In this document: one piece after another, positions 9,419 through 17,073 of the stretch
How the letters are laid out: each line of letters begins with the position of its first letter
Numbering within the stretch: the stretch's first letter is position 1
DNA from: Opitutus terrae PB90-1
GTDB taxonomy: Bacteria > Verrucomicrobiota > Verrucomicrobiia > Opitutales > Opitutaceae
NCBI RefSeq assembly: GCF_000019965.1
Contig: NC_010571.1
Coordinates: forward strand, 3,791,001-3,855,000
DNA length: 64,000 nucleotides
Reading direction: 5' to 3'
Program-made: the position numbers and the translations under genes
Notes under the pieces: model-generated
Database searches by the model: none
What the model saw: only the letters and a program-made list of their open reading frames with translations
Told to the model about the DNA's origin: nothing

Positions 9419-9829
9419 GAGGGGGACTGGGTTGGCGTTGGCTTCATCCACGATGAAGACGACATTAGACTTGGCCTCACCCCAGCAGCAGTTTCGGCGA
9501 TCGGGCAACCCTCATCGGCCGCGGGGAAATTTCATTAGCTTTCATTAATACGATCAGGAGCTGGGCGGCGCGGAGTAGCACGGGCATCCTGCCCGGAAGA
9601 AGGCTCGGGCTTGTTGCTGGTCTGCTGCTCGCCGACGACTGCTGTTCACGGCGCCGCCGGCGCGCTGGCGAGCCGAAGCGCCCTCCACGGGCGGACGCTC
9701 CGTGCCACATCGACGCGCGCGTTTCGCGTTGCTTCCCGCCCGGCGAACGGTTGGCGTGCGGACCCAATTCGCGCCGGCGCCGGCTATCCGGCGCTCAGCT
9801 CGGATCCTCCGCTTTCCACTCCTCACCCC
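9419..9829. other. Divergent intergenic region with a short palindrome
   Basis: This gap separates the GxGYxYP gene (minus) from the asparagine-synthase-like gene (plus), so promoters for both must lie here, but I cannot pick convincing -35/-10 boxes. Near 9578-9598 is gcacgggcatcctgcccgg, a hairpin of the GCACGGGC class that also occurs at 44584 and 58208. The ORF that extends the plus-strand gene upstream has Arg/Ala-rich random-looking sequence and is not believed. Confidence 0.5.
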
Positions 9830-11149
9830 ATGGACGACTATATCGAACGGCTCGTGGATCTCATCGATCCTGCCTCACATCGCCTGCACAATATGACCAT
9901 CGAAGCGGCGCGCGAGCGGATCCTCAACGGCTCGCCCGAGTCGGTGCGCGAAATCGACGGTTCGTTCGCGATCGTCGCGCGCGAGGGCAAGCGCGTGCGG
10001 ATGGCGCGCTCGCTCGACCGGCCGATGCGCTACTTCCTCGCCAAACGCCGCGAGGGTCCGGCGCTGATCGTCGCCGATCGGATCGACGCGATCCACGAGC
10101 AGTTGAAACGCGAAGGACTCGACCGGCAATTTCACCCGAGCTACACGCGAATGGTCCCGGCGCACTACGTGATCGAGCTGCAGCTCATCGGCTGCCCGGA
10201 TCCCGATCCCACCTACACGCGGTATTTCACGCCGGAGCGCAACGCGCTGCCGGCCGACCTCGACGCGATTGGCCGGGCCTACATCGGCGCGCTGGCCGAC
10301 GAGGTTGCGAAATGGCTCCGCAGCATGCCCGAGCACGAGCCGATTGGCGTGTGCTTCTCGGGCGGCGTCGATAGCGGCGCCGTGTTCGTGACCGTCTACG
10401 AAGTGATGCGGAAGCTCGGGATGAATCCCGCGCGACTGAAGGCATTCACGCTCGACTTCGGCGACGGGCCGGATGTCCGGCAGGCGCGGGAGTTTTTGGA
10501 GCGACTCGGGCTCGGACTGTTCCTGGAGACGATTGAGGCGGATCCGGCTTCGCTGAACGTCGCGGACACGCTGCGGGTCCTGGAGGATTACAAGCCGCTC
10601 GATGTCGAATGCGCTTCGATGGTGCTGGCGTTGTGCCGCGGCATCCGCGCGCGTTATCCGGAGTGGCGGCTGCTCGTCGATGGCGACGGTGGCGACGAGA
10701 ATCTGAAGGACTATCCGATCGAGGAGAATCCGGAGCTCACGATCCGCAGTGTCGTCAACAATCTCATGCTCTACCACGAAGGCTGGGGCGTCGGTCGGAT
10801 CAAACACTCGCTGACTTACAGCGGCGGGCTGAGCCGCAGCTACGCGCGGACCTATGCGCCGGCGCGGCAGTGCGGGTTCGAAGACTTCAGTCCGTTTACG
10901 AGGCCGGCCGTGATCGCGGTGGCCGAAGGCATTCCCTTCGCCACGCTGAGCGAGATGTCGGTGGACCGACTCTACTCGTTGAAAGGCGAGGTCGCGCGGC
11001 GCGGGATCAAGGTACATTTCGGCATCGACCTGCCGGTGTTCGAAAAGCGGCGGTTCCAGCACGGCGCGATTCCGGTGCAGCAGCTGCGCGAGCGGCTCAA
11101 CACTCGCGAAGCCGATTACCGGCGACAGTATCACGCGCTGTACCAATAG
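9830..11149 (+). CDS. Asparagine-synthase-like ATP-dependent amidotransferase without glutaminase cysteine
   Basis: The 439-residue protein has the PP-loop ATP pyrophosphatase motif SGGVDSG at residues 177-183 and GDGGDENLKDY near residue 285, the position of the AsnB loop GEGADELFGGY. The first 110 residues look like a degenerate Ntn glutaminase domain (IDGSFAIVA, MARSLDRPMRYF). However, the residue after Met is Asp, not the catalytic Cys, so it cannot hydrolyse glutamine in the AsnB way. It should activate a carboxylate as an acyl-adenylate and transfer ammonia or another amine. The ATG at 9830 begins MDDYIERL, and the sequence upstream of it is random-looking. A radical SAM gene follows 230 bp downstream on the same strand. 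The substrate is unknown. Confidence 0.8.
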   Translation: MDDYIERLVDLIDPASHRLHNMTIEAARERILNGSPESVREIDGSFAIVAREGKRVRMARSLDRPMRYFLAKRREGPALIVADRIDAIHEQLKREGLDRQFHPSYTRMVPAHYVIELQLIGCPDPDPTYTRYFTPERNALPADLDAIGRAYIGALADEVAKWLRSMPEHEPIGVCFSGGVDSGAVFVTVYEVMRKLGMNPARLKAFTLDFGDGPDVRQAREFLERLGLGLFLETIEADPASLNVADTLRVLEDYKPLDVECASMVLALCRGIRARYPEWRLLVDGDGGDENLKDYPIEENPELTIRSVVNNLMLYHEGWGVGRIKHSLTYSGGLSRSYARTYAPARQCGFEDFSPFTRPAVIAVAEGIPFATLSEMSVDRLYSLKGEVARRGIKVHFGIDLPVFEKRRFQHGAIPVQQLRERLNTREADYRRQYHALYQ

Positions 11150-11167
11150 CACGGCGGCCGGAGGCCT

Positions 11168-11356
11168 TGTTCACCACGGATTTCACGGATGACCACGGAT
11201 TCGGTGGCCCCTGTCCGCACCCATCGGTGCAATCTGTGTTTCGTTCCGGTGCGATGATCGTGCACGCGCAACTTGCATCGTCCCGCCAGCGGTCGGCTGG
11301 AGCCGCGGCGCCCTCGTCGCGGTCTTTGACTGAGACGCGACGAGGGCGTCGCGTCC
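11168..11356. repeat. ACGGAT-type repeat plus CCCTCGTCGC palindrome
   Basis: At 11171-11199 the unit ccacggatttcacggatgac is part of an ACGGAT tandem-like motif, followed by catcggtgcaatctgtg. At 11305-11356 the arms gcgccctcgtcgcg and cgcgacgagggcgtcgc form an inverted repeat of the class also found at 3289-3457. Together they fill the gap between the synthase-like and radical SAM genes, so the two may have separate promoters. Confidence 0.7.
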
Positions 11357-11379
11357 CCATCAAACCACCGGGCTAAAGC

Positions 11380-12348
11380 ATGGCATCCGTTGTTCCCTCG
11401 GAAGATCGCACCGCCTGGATTCTCGCGCAGCGACCGGCGCGAACGCGGACGCCGGATCCGAACGCGCCGCACGGAGTTTTTCTGGAGCGCGAGCGGCTCG
11501 CGTCCGGTGAGGTCGTCGATACCGGCGTCGTGCTGCTGACGAACCGCGAGTGTCCGTGGAAGTGCCTGATGTGCGATCTGTGGAAGGACACCACGCGCGA
11601 GACCGTGCCGGCGGGCGCGATCCCGCGGCAGCTCGACGCGGCGCTGCAGACGTGGACCCAAGCGGGAAAACGACCCGCACAGGTGAAACTCTACAACAGC
11701 GGCAGCTTCTTCGACGTGGCCGCGATTCCGCCGATCGACTACGCGCCGGTGGCGCGCCGGCTCGCGTTTGCGCGGCACGTGGTGGTGGAGTCGCATCCGC
11801 TGCTGATCGGCGATCGCGCGGTGCTTTTCCGGGATTTGCTGGACGGCTCGCTCGAGGTGGCGATGGGACTCGAAACGGCGCATCCGGAGGTGCTGGGAAA
11901 GCTGAACAAGAAATTCGACCTGGCGCAGTTCGCGCGGGCGGCGGAGTTTCTGGCGAACCATCAGATCGCGCTGCGCGTTTTCCTGCTCGTGAATCCGCCG
12001 TTCCTGAGCGGCGCCGAGGCGGCAGAGTGGGTGGTGAAATCGGCGGAGTTTGCGTTCGGGTGTGGCGCGAGCGCGGTGACGCTGATCCCGACCCGCGACG
12101 GCAACGGCGCGATCGAGCGGTTGCGCGAGTCGGGCGAGTTCGTGCCGCCCACACTCGCCGAGTTGGAGTCGGCCCATCGTGCGGCGCTGGCGATCGGGCG
12201 CGGCCGCGTGTTCGTCGACACGTGGGCGCTGGAGCCGTTCTCCACGTGTCCGCACTGCTTCGCCGCCCGCTGCGGCCGACTGGAACGGCTGAACCTCACG
12301 CAATCCGACGAGCCGGCGGTGAGCTGCGATTGCTGCGGCGCGAGTTGA
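11380..12348 (+). CDS. Radical SAM protein, RaSEA/Elp3-like
   Basis: The 322-residue protein carries the radical SAM [4Fe-4S] motif CPWKCLMC (Cys58, Cys62, Cys65; CxxxCxxC). Downstream KLYNSGSFFD and GLETAHPEVLGKLNKKFD resemble the barrel motifs of the Elp3/RaSEA branch, which includes the archaeosine-forming radical SAM enzyme. The last 60 residues are Cys-rich (STCPHC, ARCGRL, CDCCGAS) and could bind zinc or a second Fe-S cluster. It lies downstream of an ATP-dependent amide-forming protein, which suggests a shared pathway. The resemblance to RaSEA is by motif only and the reaction is unassigned. Confidence 0.8.
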   Translation: MASVVPSEDRTAWILAQRPARTRTPDPNAPHGVFLERERLASGEVVDTGVVLLTNRECPWKCLMCDLWKDTTRETVPAGAIPRQLDAALQTWTQAGKRPAQVKLYNSGSFFDVAAIPPIDYAPVARRLAFARHVVVESHPLLIGDRAVLFRDLLDGSLEVAMGLETAHPEVLGKLNKKFDLAQFARAAEFLANHQIALRVFLLVNPPFLSGAEAAEWVVKSAEFAFGCGASAVTLIPTRDGNGAIERLRESGEFVPPTLAELESAHRAALAIGRGRVFVDTWALEPFSTCPHCFAARCGRLERLNLTQSDEPAVSCDCCGAS

Positions 12349-12551
12349 ATTGCCGTGAGCGCGGCGGGACCTCGGATCCGACAGCCAGAGTCGCCGACCA
12401 CGCTGCGACGGCGTCTCTTCCGCATCAACAAGGACGCTGCACTCATCGGGGCCCTCCCATCGTTGACACGAACCGGTCGACTCCGCCGGATCAGCCAGTT
12501 ACGAAGTCTTTTGTTTCAACGATTGGTTCAACACTGCTGTTTGGCAAAAAG

Positions 12552-12644
12552 ATGAGACCCGTTGTATTGATCGTGCTCTTGGCCTCACTGATCGGTTGTG
12601 CGAATCCACCATCAAGAGACTTCAGCGGACCATATTGGGGCTAG
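12552..12644 (+). CDS. Thirty-residue putative lipoprotein
   Basis: The ATG at 12552 follows gcaaaaag and encodes a 30-residue peptide. It has Arg2, a hydrophobic stretch (PVVLIVLLASLIG) and a lipobox LIGC with the acceptor cysteine at position 15, then a 15-residue hydrophilic tail ending GPYWG. This is the layout of a very small outer-membrane or inner-membrane lipoprotein such as entericidin-like peptides, although no sequence match to those is seen. Its only support is the lipobox and start context. Confidence 0.45.
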   Translation: MRPVVLIVLLASLIGCANPPSRDFSGPYWG

Positions 12645-12739
12645 GGACGCACGAGCCGTGCCGCCGCCTCCAGTGGCCCGGCGTTAACATTCGGCAAAAA
12701 ACTTCGCGTGCGACTGTCCTCAGATCCAAACAAAGAGCC

Positions 12740-13081
12740 ATGGCCAAGTATCTCATTTCCTTTCCTAGCGCAGCGATGGTCGTTCCCGACGGCGAACGGG
12801 AGGCGGTGGGCCGCGATGCTCGTGCCGTGATCGATGAGGCGAAAGCTGCCGGCGTTTATGTCTTCGCCGGCGGAATCGATGAAGCCGTGCTGTCCGCACG
12901 TGTTGCGGCTGACGGCACCGTGACCGAAGGTGGCTACCCGTGGGCGCCGCCACTCAACGGCGGCTTCACCGTGCTCGAACTGCCCTCGCGCGCTGCAGCT
13001 GTCGTGTGGGCCGCACGCCTCGCGAAGGCCTGCCGCTGCAGTCAGGAGCTACGCGTCTTCGGGTTTGATCCCACTTCCTAG
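12740..13081 (+). CDS. YCII-related domain protein
   Basis: The 113-residue soluble protein starts at the ATG at 12740, preceded by aaagag as ribosome-binding site. MAKYLISFPSAAMVV, the internal GVYVFAGGIDEA, the GGYPWAPPLNGGFTVLEL segment and the terminal helix (AAAVVWAARLAKACRC) match the small ferredoxin-like YCII/DGPF fold. These proteins often accompany sigma factors or act as small enzymes. No sigma factor gene is adjacent here, so its role is open. Confidence 0.7.
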   Translation: MAKYLISFPSAAMVVPDGEREAVGRDARAVIDEAKAAGVYVFAGGIDEAVLSARVAADGTVTEGGYPWAPPLNGGFTVLELPSRAAAVVWAARLAKACRCSQELRVFGFDPTS

Positions 13082-13385
13082 TCGGCGCTGAAAGTGCGAT
13101 CTCTAGCTGCCCCGCGAAAGCTGAACCACCACCGCGCAACGTGGGCAGCCGTTCGACGTCGGGCGATTCTCCCGGAGCCGGTTTAGGGTTTGGTCGAGCG
13201 CGAAAGGGGAGTGCTTAGGCGACCGGATGGAACGGCACTGGGACGGTCGCGCCCCGGATTCAATTATCTGAGCGGAAAGGAGCGTGACCGCCGGCGGGGA
13301 CGGGGCTGAGATCCTTTAACCCAAGCTGCCGTCCGGTCTGTCTGCGGATTCGAACAGCCGCGGTGGCTTGGCAACCCTGCCGCCG
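13082..13385. other. Non-coding gap before the DUF5597 glycosidase
   Basis: Just over 300 bp with no ORF showing a domain. No terminator-like hairpin with a T-tract, RNA gene or dispersed repeat is evident. Confidence 0.5.
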
Positions 13386-15101
13386 ATGACTCTGTCCAAA
13401 CTCCCGATTCCCGTCACGCCCAGCGGTTCATTTGCGCCGGGCCGCGCGCGATGCCGTTGGCTCCCACGTTGGGGTGCGTTCAAAGGGATCGCACTCGCCG
13501 GACTCGTGCTCGCGAGTGTCGGCGTGGTCGCCGCGGCGCAGAACGTGATTCCGCGTCTGGAAAAACGCGGCGAGGTTACGCAGCTCGTCGTGGACGGCGC
13601 GCCGTTCCTGATCCTTGGCGGCGAGCTGCTCAACAACTCGGCCACGAGTCTCGATTACCTCGCGCCGATCTGGCCCCGGCTGCGGGAAACGCATCTCAAC
13701 ACCGCGCTCGTGGCGGTCTCGTGGGCTCAGCTTGAGCCGCAGGAGGGCACGTTTGATTTTTCCCTGGTCGATGGCGTGATCCAGCAGGCCCGGGCGCACG
13801 ACATGCGGCTCGTTCTGCTCTGGTTCGGCAGCTGGAAAAATACGTGGTCCAGCTACGCGCCCGACTGGGTGAAGCGGGATTTCGAACGCTTTCCACGCGT
13901 CCAGCTGCGCAATGGCTCCGGCACCGAGCGGCTCACGCCGCTCAGCGAAGCCAGCCAACAGGCCGACGCGCGCGCGTTCGCGGCGTTCATGCGTCGCGTG
14001 AAGCAGCTCGATGCCGAACGGCACACGGTGCTGATGGTACAGGTGGAAAACGAAGTCGGCGTGATTCCCGATGCCCGCGACCATTCTCCGGTGGCCAATA
14101 CCGCTTATGCTGCGGCGGTGCCGGACGCGTTGATGAGCTATCTGGCCGGCCATCGTGAGACGCTCGCCCCGGAGCTGCGGGCCAAGTGGCTGGCGGCGGG
14201 TTTCAAAACGAGCGGCAGTTGGGAGGAGGTGTTCGGACCGGGTTTGGAAACCGAGGATCTTTTCATGGCGTGGCACTACGCCCGCTACATCGGCAAAGTG
14301 GCGGAAGCCGGCAAAGCCGAGTATCCGCTGCCGATGTTCACCAACGCCGCACTGATTCGGCCCAGCTACGCGCCGGGCCAATACAACAGCGGCGGGCCGC
14401 TGCCGCATTCGCTCGACCTCTGGCGGGCGGGCGGGCCGCAGCTGGATTTCCTGGCGCCGGACATCTACTTCGAATTCAAAACGTGGGCCGACAAATTCAG
14501 TCGCAGCGGCAATCCGCTGTTCATCCCAGAAACGCATGGCGGGGCCGTCGGCGCGGCGAATGTCTTTTATGCGATCGGCGCGTGCGCGGCGATCGGGTTT
14601 TGTCCCTTTGGCATTGATCGCGGGCCTGGGCCGGATCTCGAGCTAGCCAAAAGCTACAGCGTGATCGCGCAACTCGCGCCGCTGATTTTGGCGCATCAGC
14701 CCGAGGGCCGGGTCGCCGGTGTCGTGCTCGGCGAGCTCACGCCGTCGCAACAAATTCAGCTCGGCGACTACACGCTCGCCGTCGGCCGGAGCAATCCGCG
14801 TGCGGTGCCGGCGGGAACGCCACCGCCGGACGCAGATCCGGTGGATCCGCGGGGCCTGTTCATCGCGACAGGTCTGGACGAATTCTACCTCGCGGGCGGC
14901 GGGCTCACGATCACCTTTATGCCGAAGAAGCCCGGTCCGCCGCTTGTGGGCCTCGCCACGGTCGAAGAGGGGAAGTTTGTCGACGGCCGGTGGGTGCCGG
15001 GTCGGCGGCTCGCAGGGGATGATACAGGCCAAGGGAACAGCATCTCGCTGCGTGGCCTCGATCGCGGTATTCAGCGCGTCACCGTCTACCGCTATCGCTA
15101 A
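13386..15101 (+). CDS. Secreted GH42/GH35-like glycosidase with DUF5597 domain
   Basis: The 571-residue protein has a basic N-terminus and a signal or anchor segment (FKGIALAGLVLASVGVVAAA, residues 33-52). A TIM-barrel glycosidase domain follows. VQVENEVG carries the probable acid/base Glu and IPETHGG the probable nucleophile Glu, as in clan GH-A beta-galactosidases. The C-terminal part (from about VAGVVLGELTPSQQ) matches the DUF5597 beta-domain. The likely substrate is a beta-galactoside or related plant glycan, acting outside the cytoplasm. The ATG at 13386 is preferred over a TTG 18 bp upstream. The gene stands alone and is followed by a TGTAGCCGGG-class repeat. Confidence 0.82.
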   Translation: MTLSKLPIPVTPSGSFAPGRARCRWLPRWGAFKGIALAGLVLASVGVVAAAQNVIPRLEKRGEVTQLVVDGAPFLILGGELLNNSATSLDYLAPIWPRLRETHLNTALVAVSWAQLEPQEGTFDFSLVDGVIQQARAHDMRLVLLWFGSWKNTWSSYAPDWVKRDFERFPRVQLRNGSGTERLTPLSEASQQADARAFAAFMRRVKQLDAERHTVLMVQVENEVGVIPDARDHSPVANTAYAAAVPDALMSYLAGHRETLAPELRAKWLAAGFKTSGSWEEVFGPGLETEDLFMAWHYARYIGKVAEAGKAEYPLPMFTNAALIRPSYAPGQYNSGGPLPHSLDLWRAGGPQLDFLAPDIYFEFKTWADKFSRSGNPLFIPETHGGAVGAANVFYAIGACAAIGFCPFGIDRGPGPDLELAKSYSVIAQLAPLILAHQPEGRVAGVVLGELTPSQQIQLGDYTLAVGRSNPRAVPAGTPPPDADPVDPRGLFIATGLDEFYLAGGGLTITFMPKKPGPPLVGLATVEEGKFVDGRWVPGRRLAGDDTGQGNSISLRGLDRGIQRVTVYRYR

Positions 15102-15118
15102 ACACGACGAAACACCGG

Positions 15119-15145
15119 TGCCGGGGCTCACCGAGCCCGGCTACA
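15119..15145. repeat. TGTAGCCGGG-class palindrome (half unit)
   Basis: The hairpin ccggggctcaccgagcccgg is followed by ctaca just 3' of the glycosidase gene. It belongs to the class at 1318, 3342 and 62801. There is no T-tract, so it is not an obvious intrinsic terminator. Confidence 0.7.
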
Positions 15146-15278
15146 ACGATCGGAGACCATGCGACAGTGCTGCGACGGGCGCTGCAATACACCCTTGAAT
15201 CGGCTCGACCCAACCCGGCGGAAGGCAGTGGCTGGTCCTGCAGTTTTCAATTCAGCCGTCCAACCAGCAGGAGACGTC

Positions 15279-15689
15279 ATGCCGCTCGACATCAAACGCG
15301 TTGAATCCTTCCAGTTCACGGTGGCGAATCAGGTCCGCGACGGAGCCCGGTTGCTCTCGCAGTTCGCCGCCGCAGGCGTCGACTTGCACGCGTTCAAGGC
15401 CGTGCCGGCGGCGGCCGGCGCGCGGTTCACGCTGCTCGCGGCCGACAGCCCGACGCTCGCGGCTGCGGCGCGAGCGGCGGGAGTGACATTGGACGGACCG
15501 CGTCCGGCGGTGTTGATCAAAGGCGGAGAGGAACCGGGCGCGCTGTCAGGCATTTATCGAAAACTGGCCGCGGCGGAGATTGATGTTCCGGAGGCGAGTG
15601 GAATCGCCGGCGTGAACGGCGGCTATGGCGTGGTGCTTTACCTCAAGCCGGAGAACTGCGCCCGCGCCATCGCGGCATTGAGCCAATGA
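15279..15689 (+). CDS. Small ACT-domain-like protein
   Basis: The 136-residue soluble protein starts at an ATG preceded by aggag. Two similar halves are visible. The first (VESFQFTVANQVRDGARLLSQ, VDLHAFKAVP, ARFTLLAAD) and the second (AVLIKGGEEPGALSGIYRKL, AEIDVPEASGI, YGVVLYLKPEN) each follow a beta-alpha-beta ACT layout. Paired ACT domains usually bind amino acids or small ligands and regulate an attached or partner enzyme. No enzyme domain is fused and no biosynthetic partner is adjacent, so the ligand is unknown. Confidence 0.7.
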   Translation: MPLDIKRVESFQFTVANQVRDGARLLSQFAAAGVDLHAFKAVPAAAGARFTLLAADSPTLAAAARAAGVTLDGPRPAVLIKGGEEPGALSGIYRKLAAAEIDVPEASGIAGVNGGYGVVLYLKPENCARAIAALSQ

Positions 15690-15810
15690 CCGTCTCACCC
15701 GATGGAGCCATACCAATAGACGTGACGCCGCACGGGTAGGGCGGGTCCGATGGAACGACCGGAGGTGCTCCCGGCGCGAGCGGAGTCCGCGCCCAATCTG
15801 ACCGCTGCAG

Positions 15811-15839
15811 CTTCTTTCCGTCGTCCTCAATAATTCATC
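15811..15839. repeat. 29-bp dispersed sequence, copy A
   Basis: The stretch starting cttctttccgtcgtcctcaa and ending taattcatc matches 26 of 29 bases at 34558-34586, where it forms the 3' end of a hydrolase gene. It is not palindromic and has no obvious function. Confidence 0.6.
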
Positions 15840-15902
15840 GTTTGCCGCGTTGATGACAGCCGAGAGTGAAACAACGGTCACGGCTGCGAGTCGCATGCTC
15901 GC

Positions 15903-16181
15903 ATGAAATCGACCCGGGTCGTCGTGCTTTGGCGCGGAGGGCTGCATCTTCGGCCCGCCACCACGCTCGTCCGCACCGCGAAGCGCTACAGCTCTTTGGT
16001 GTGGCTGCGTTGTGGCGGACGGATCGCGGATTTGCGCAGCATTCTGAGCGTGCTCGCGTTGTGCGCGTCGATGGGATCGGTCGTGGAGATCGACGTGGAC
16101 GGCCCGGACGAGGGAGACGCCCTCCAGGCGATCGAGGCTGTCTTCGCGAGCAACGCCGACCGGCAGAGTCAATCGGACTAG
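15903..16181 (+). CDS. HPr-like phosphocarrier protein
   Basis: The 92-residue protein has the HPr fold signature GLHLRPA with His15 at the canonical phosphorylation position, and Ser46 in RSILSV, the site used by HPr kinase in other bacteria. DGPDEGDALQAIEA is the typical C-terminal helix. It probably accepts phosphate from enzyme I and takes part in PTS-type signalling rather than sugar import, because no EII gene is present in the window. The start at 15903 gives MKSTRVVVLW. The stop codon overlaps the first bases of an inverted-repeat element at 16180. Confidence 0.8.
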   Translation: MKSTRVVVLWRGGLHLRPATTLVRTAKRYSSLVWLRCGGRIADLRSILSVLALCASMGSVVEIDVDGPDEGDALQAIEAVFASNADRQSQSD

Positions 16182-16309
16182 CCCGGATATTTCATGAAAT
16201 ATCCGCCCTCCGGGCCGAGCTGTCGGGGCTAGCCGCGACAAAGTCGCTCCGCCGCAAGCGGACGGAAATTTCGGACTGAGCATCACTCCTGTTCATAAAT
16301 TTCCGGGCT
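16180..16309. mobile_element. 130-bp MITE-like element
   Basis: The ends are imperfect inverted repeats: agcccggatatttcatgaa at the left and ttcataaatttccgggct at the right (the reverse complement of the right end begins agcccggaaattt). The interior contains further short palindromes (cgctccgccgcaagcgga) but no ORF. Size and ends suit a miniature inverted-repeat element moved by a transposase in trans. The left end supplies two bases of the HPr-like gene's TAG stop. Confidence 0.6.
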
Positions 16310-16340
16310 AGCTGCGAGCATTGCGTCCGACGCGACGCAG

Positions 16341-16808
16341 TCAGCTGCGACAGTCCACCACATCGTTCTGCGCGCGGACCAGACCGCGCAGACAGCAACA
16401 CGCGCCGGCGCAAGTGTTGTCGCGGGGGGTAGGCGCGGACCAGGTGGGCGCGGCGGCGGCAAACTGCCCAGCTTCGCACCCGTTGGCGCCCGGCCTCAGC
16501 GTGCCGGTGAGCCAAGCCTGGACCAGCGTGAGCGGAACTTCGGGCCGAACACCCGCGACGACCTTGAGGCCGCCGGCGGCCAGTCGTTGGAGCGCCCCCT
16601 CGGAAATGGCGCCGGCGAGGAACACCGTCACGCCCCGGGCCCCGAGCCAGTTTCCCCAACCGCACGGCAGCCGGACGGGTGGCTTGGTCACGTCGAACCG
16701 CACGATCCGGCGCCCGGCGGTATCGAGGGTGAACAAGCCGACCTTCGCCGCCGCACCGAAGTGCACGGAGAACTCGTTGGCTGCAGTGAGTGGAACAGCA
16801 ATCGTCAC
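16341..16808 (-). CDS. NifX/NifB-type dinitrogenase cofactor-domain protein
   Basis: The 155-residue protein begins TIAVPLTAANEFSVHFGAA, the hallmark of the dinitrogenase iron-molybdenum cofactor biosynthesis (NifX-like) domain that holds FeS or FeMo-co precursors. GAISEGALQRLAAGGLKVV continues the fold. The last 35 residues add a Cys cluster (TCAGACCC, and a final Cys). The start is a GTG. No nif genes are nearby, so it is more likely a general Fe-S or metal-cluster carrier than a nitrogen-fixation protein. Confidence 0.72.
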   Translation of the reverse strand: MTIAVPLTAANEFSVHFGAAAKVGLFTLDTAGRRIVRFDVTKPPVRLPCGWGNWLGARGVTVFLAGAISEGALQRLAAGGLKVVAGVRPEVPLTLVQAWLTGTLRPGANGCEAGQFAAAAPTWSAPTPRDNTCAGACCCLRGLVRAQNDVVDCRS

Positions 16809-17073
16809 GAAGAAGAAAAGAGTCGGTTAACCGGCGCAGGATCGTCTGGGCGGCTGCGAGCAGAGTCTAGGGGCGCCATCACGCCGGGCACAAGGCCCTT
16901 CGACGGGTTCGTTGCCACACGTCTGAAAGGGCAGCAGATGGACGAACATCCTGACGAAGCCGGCGACGACTGGATCGCGATGCCAGCGAGCGAGTTGGCC
17001 GCTGCATCGCGGTACCGCACCGCTGGAATGACGGATGTTGGCCGGGCTCCTGATGTCCGGGCACCGGGCGCAG

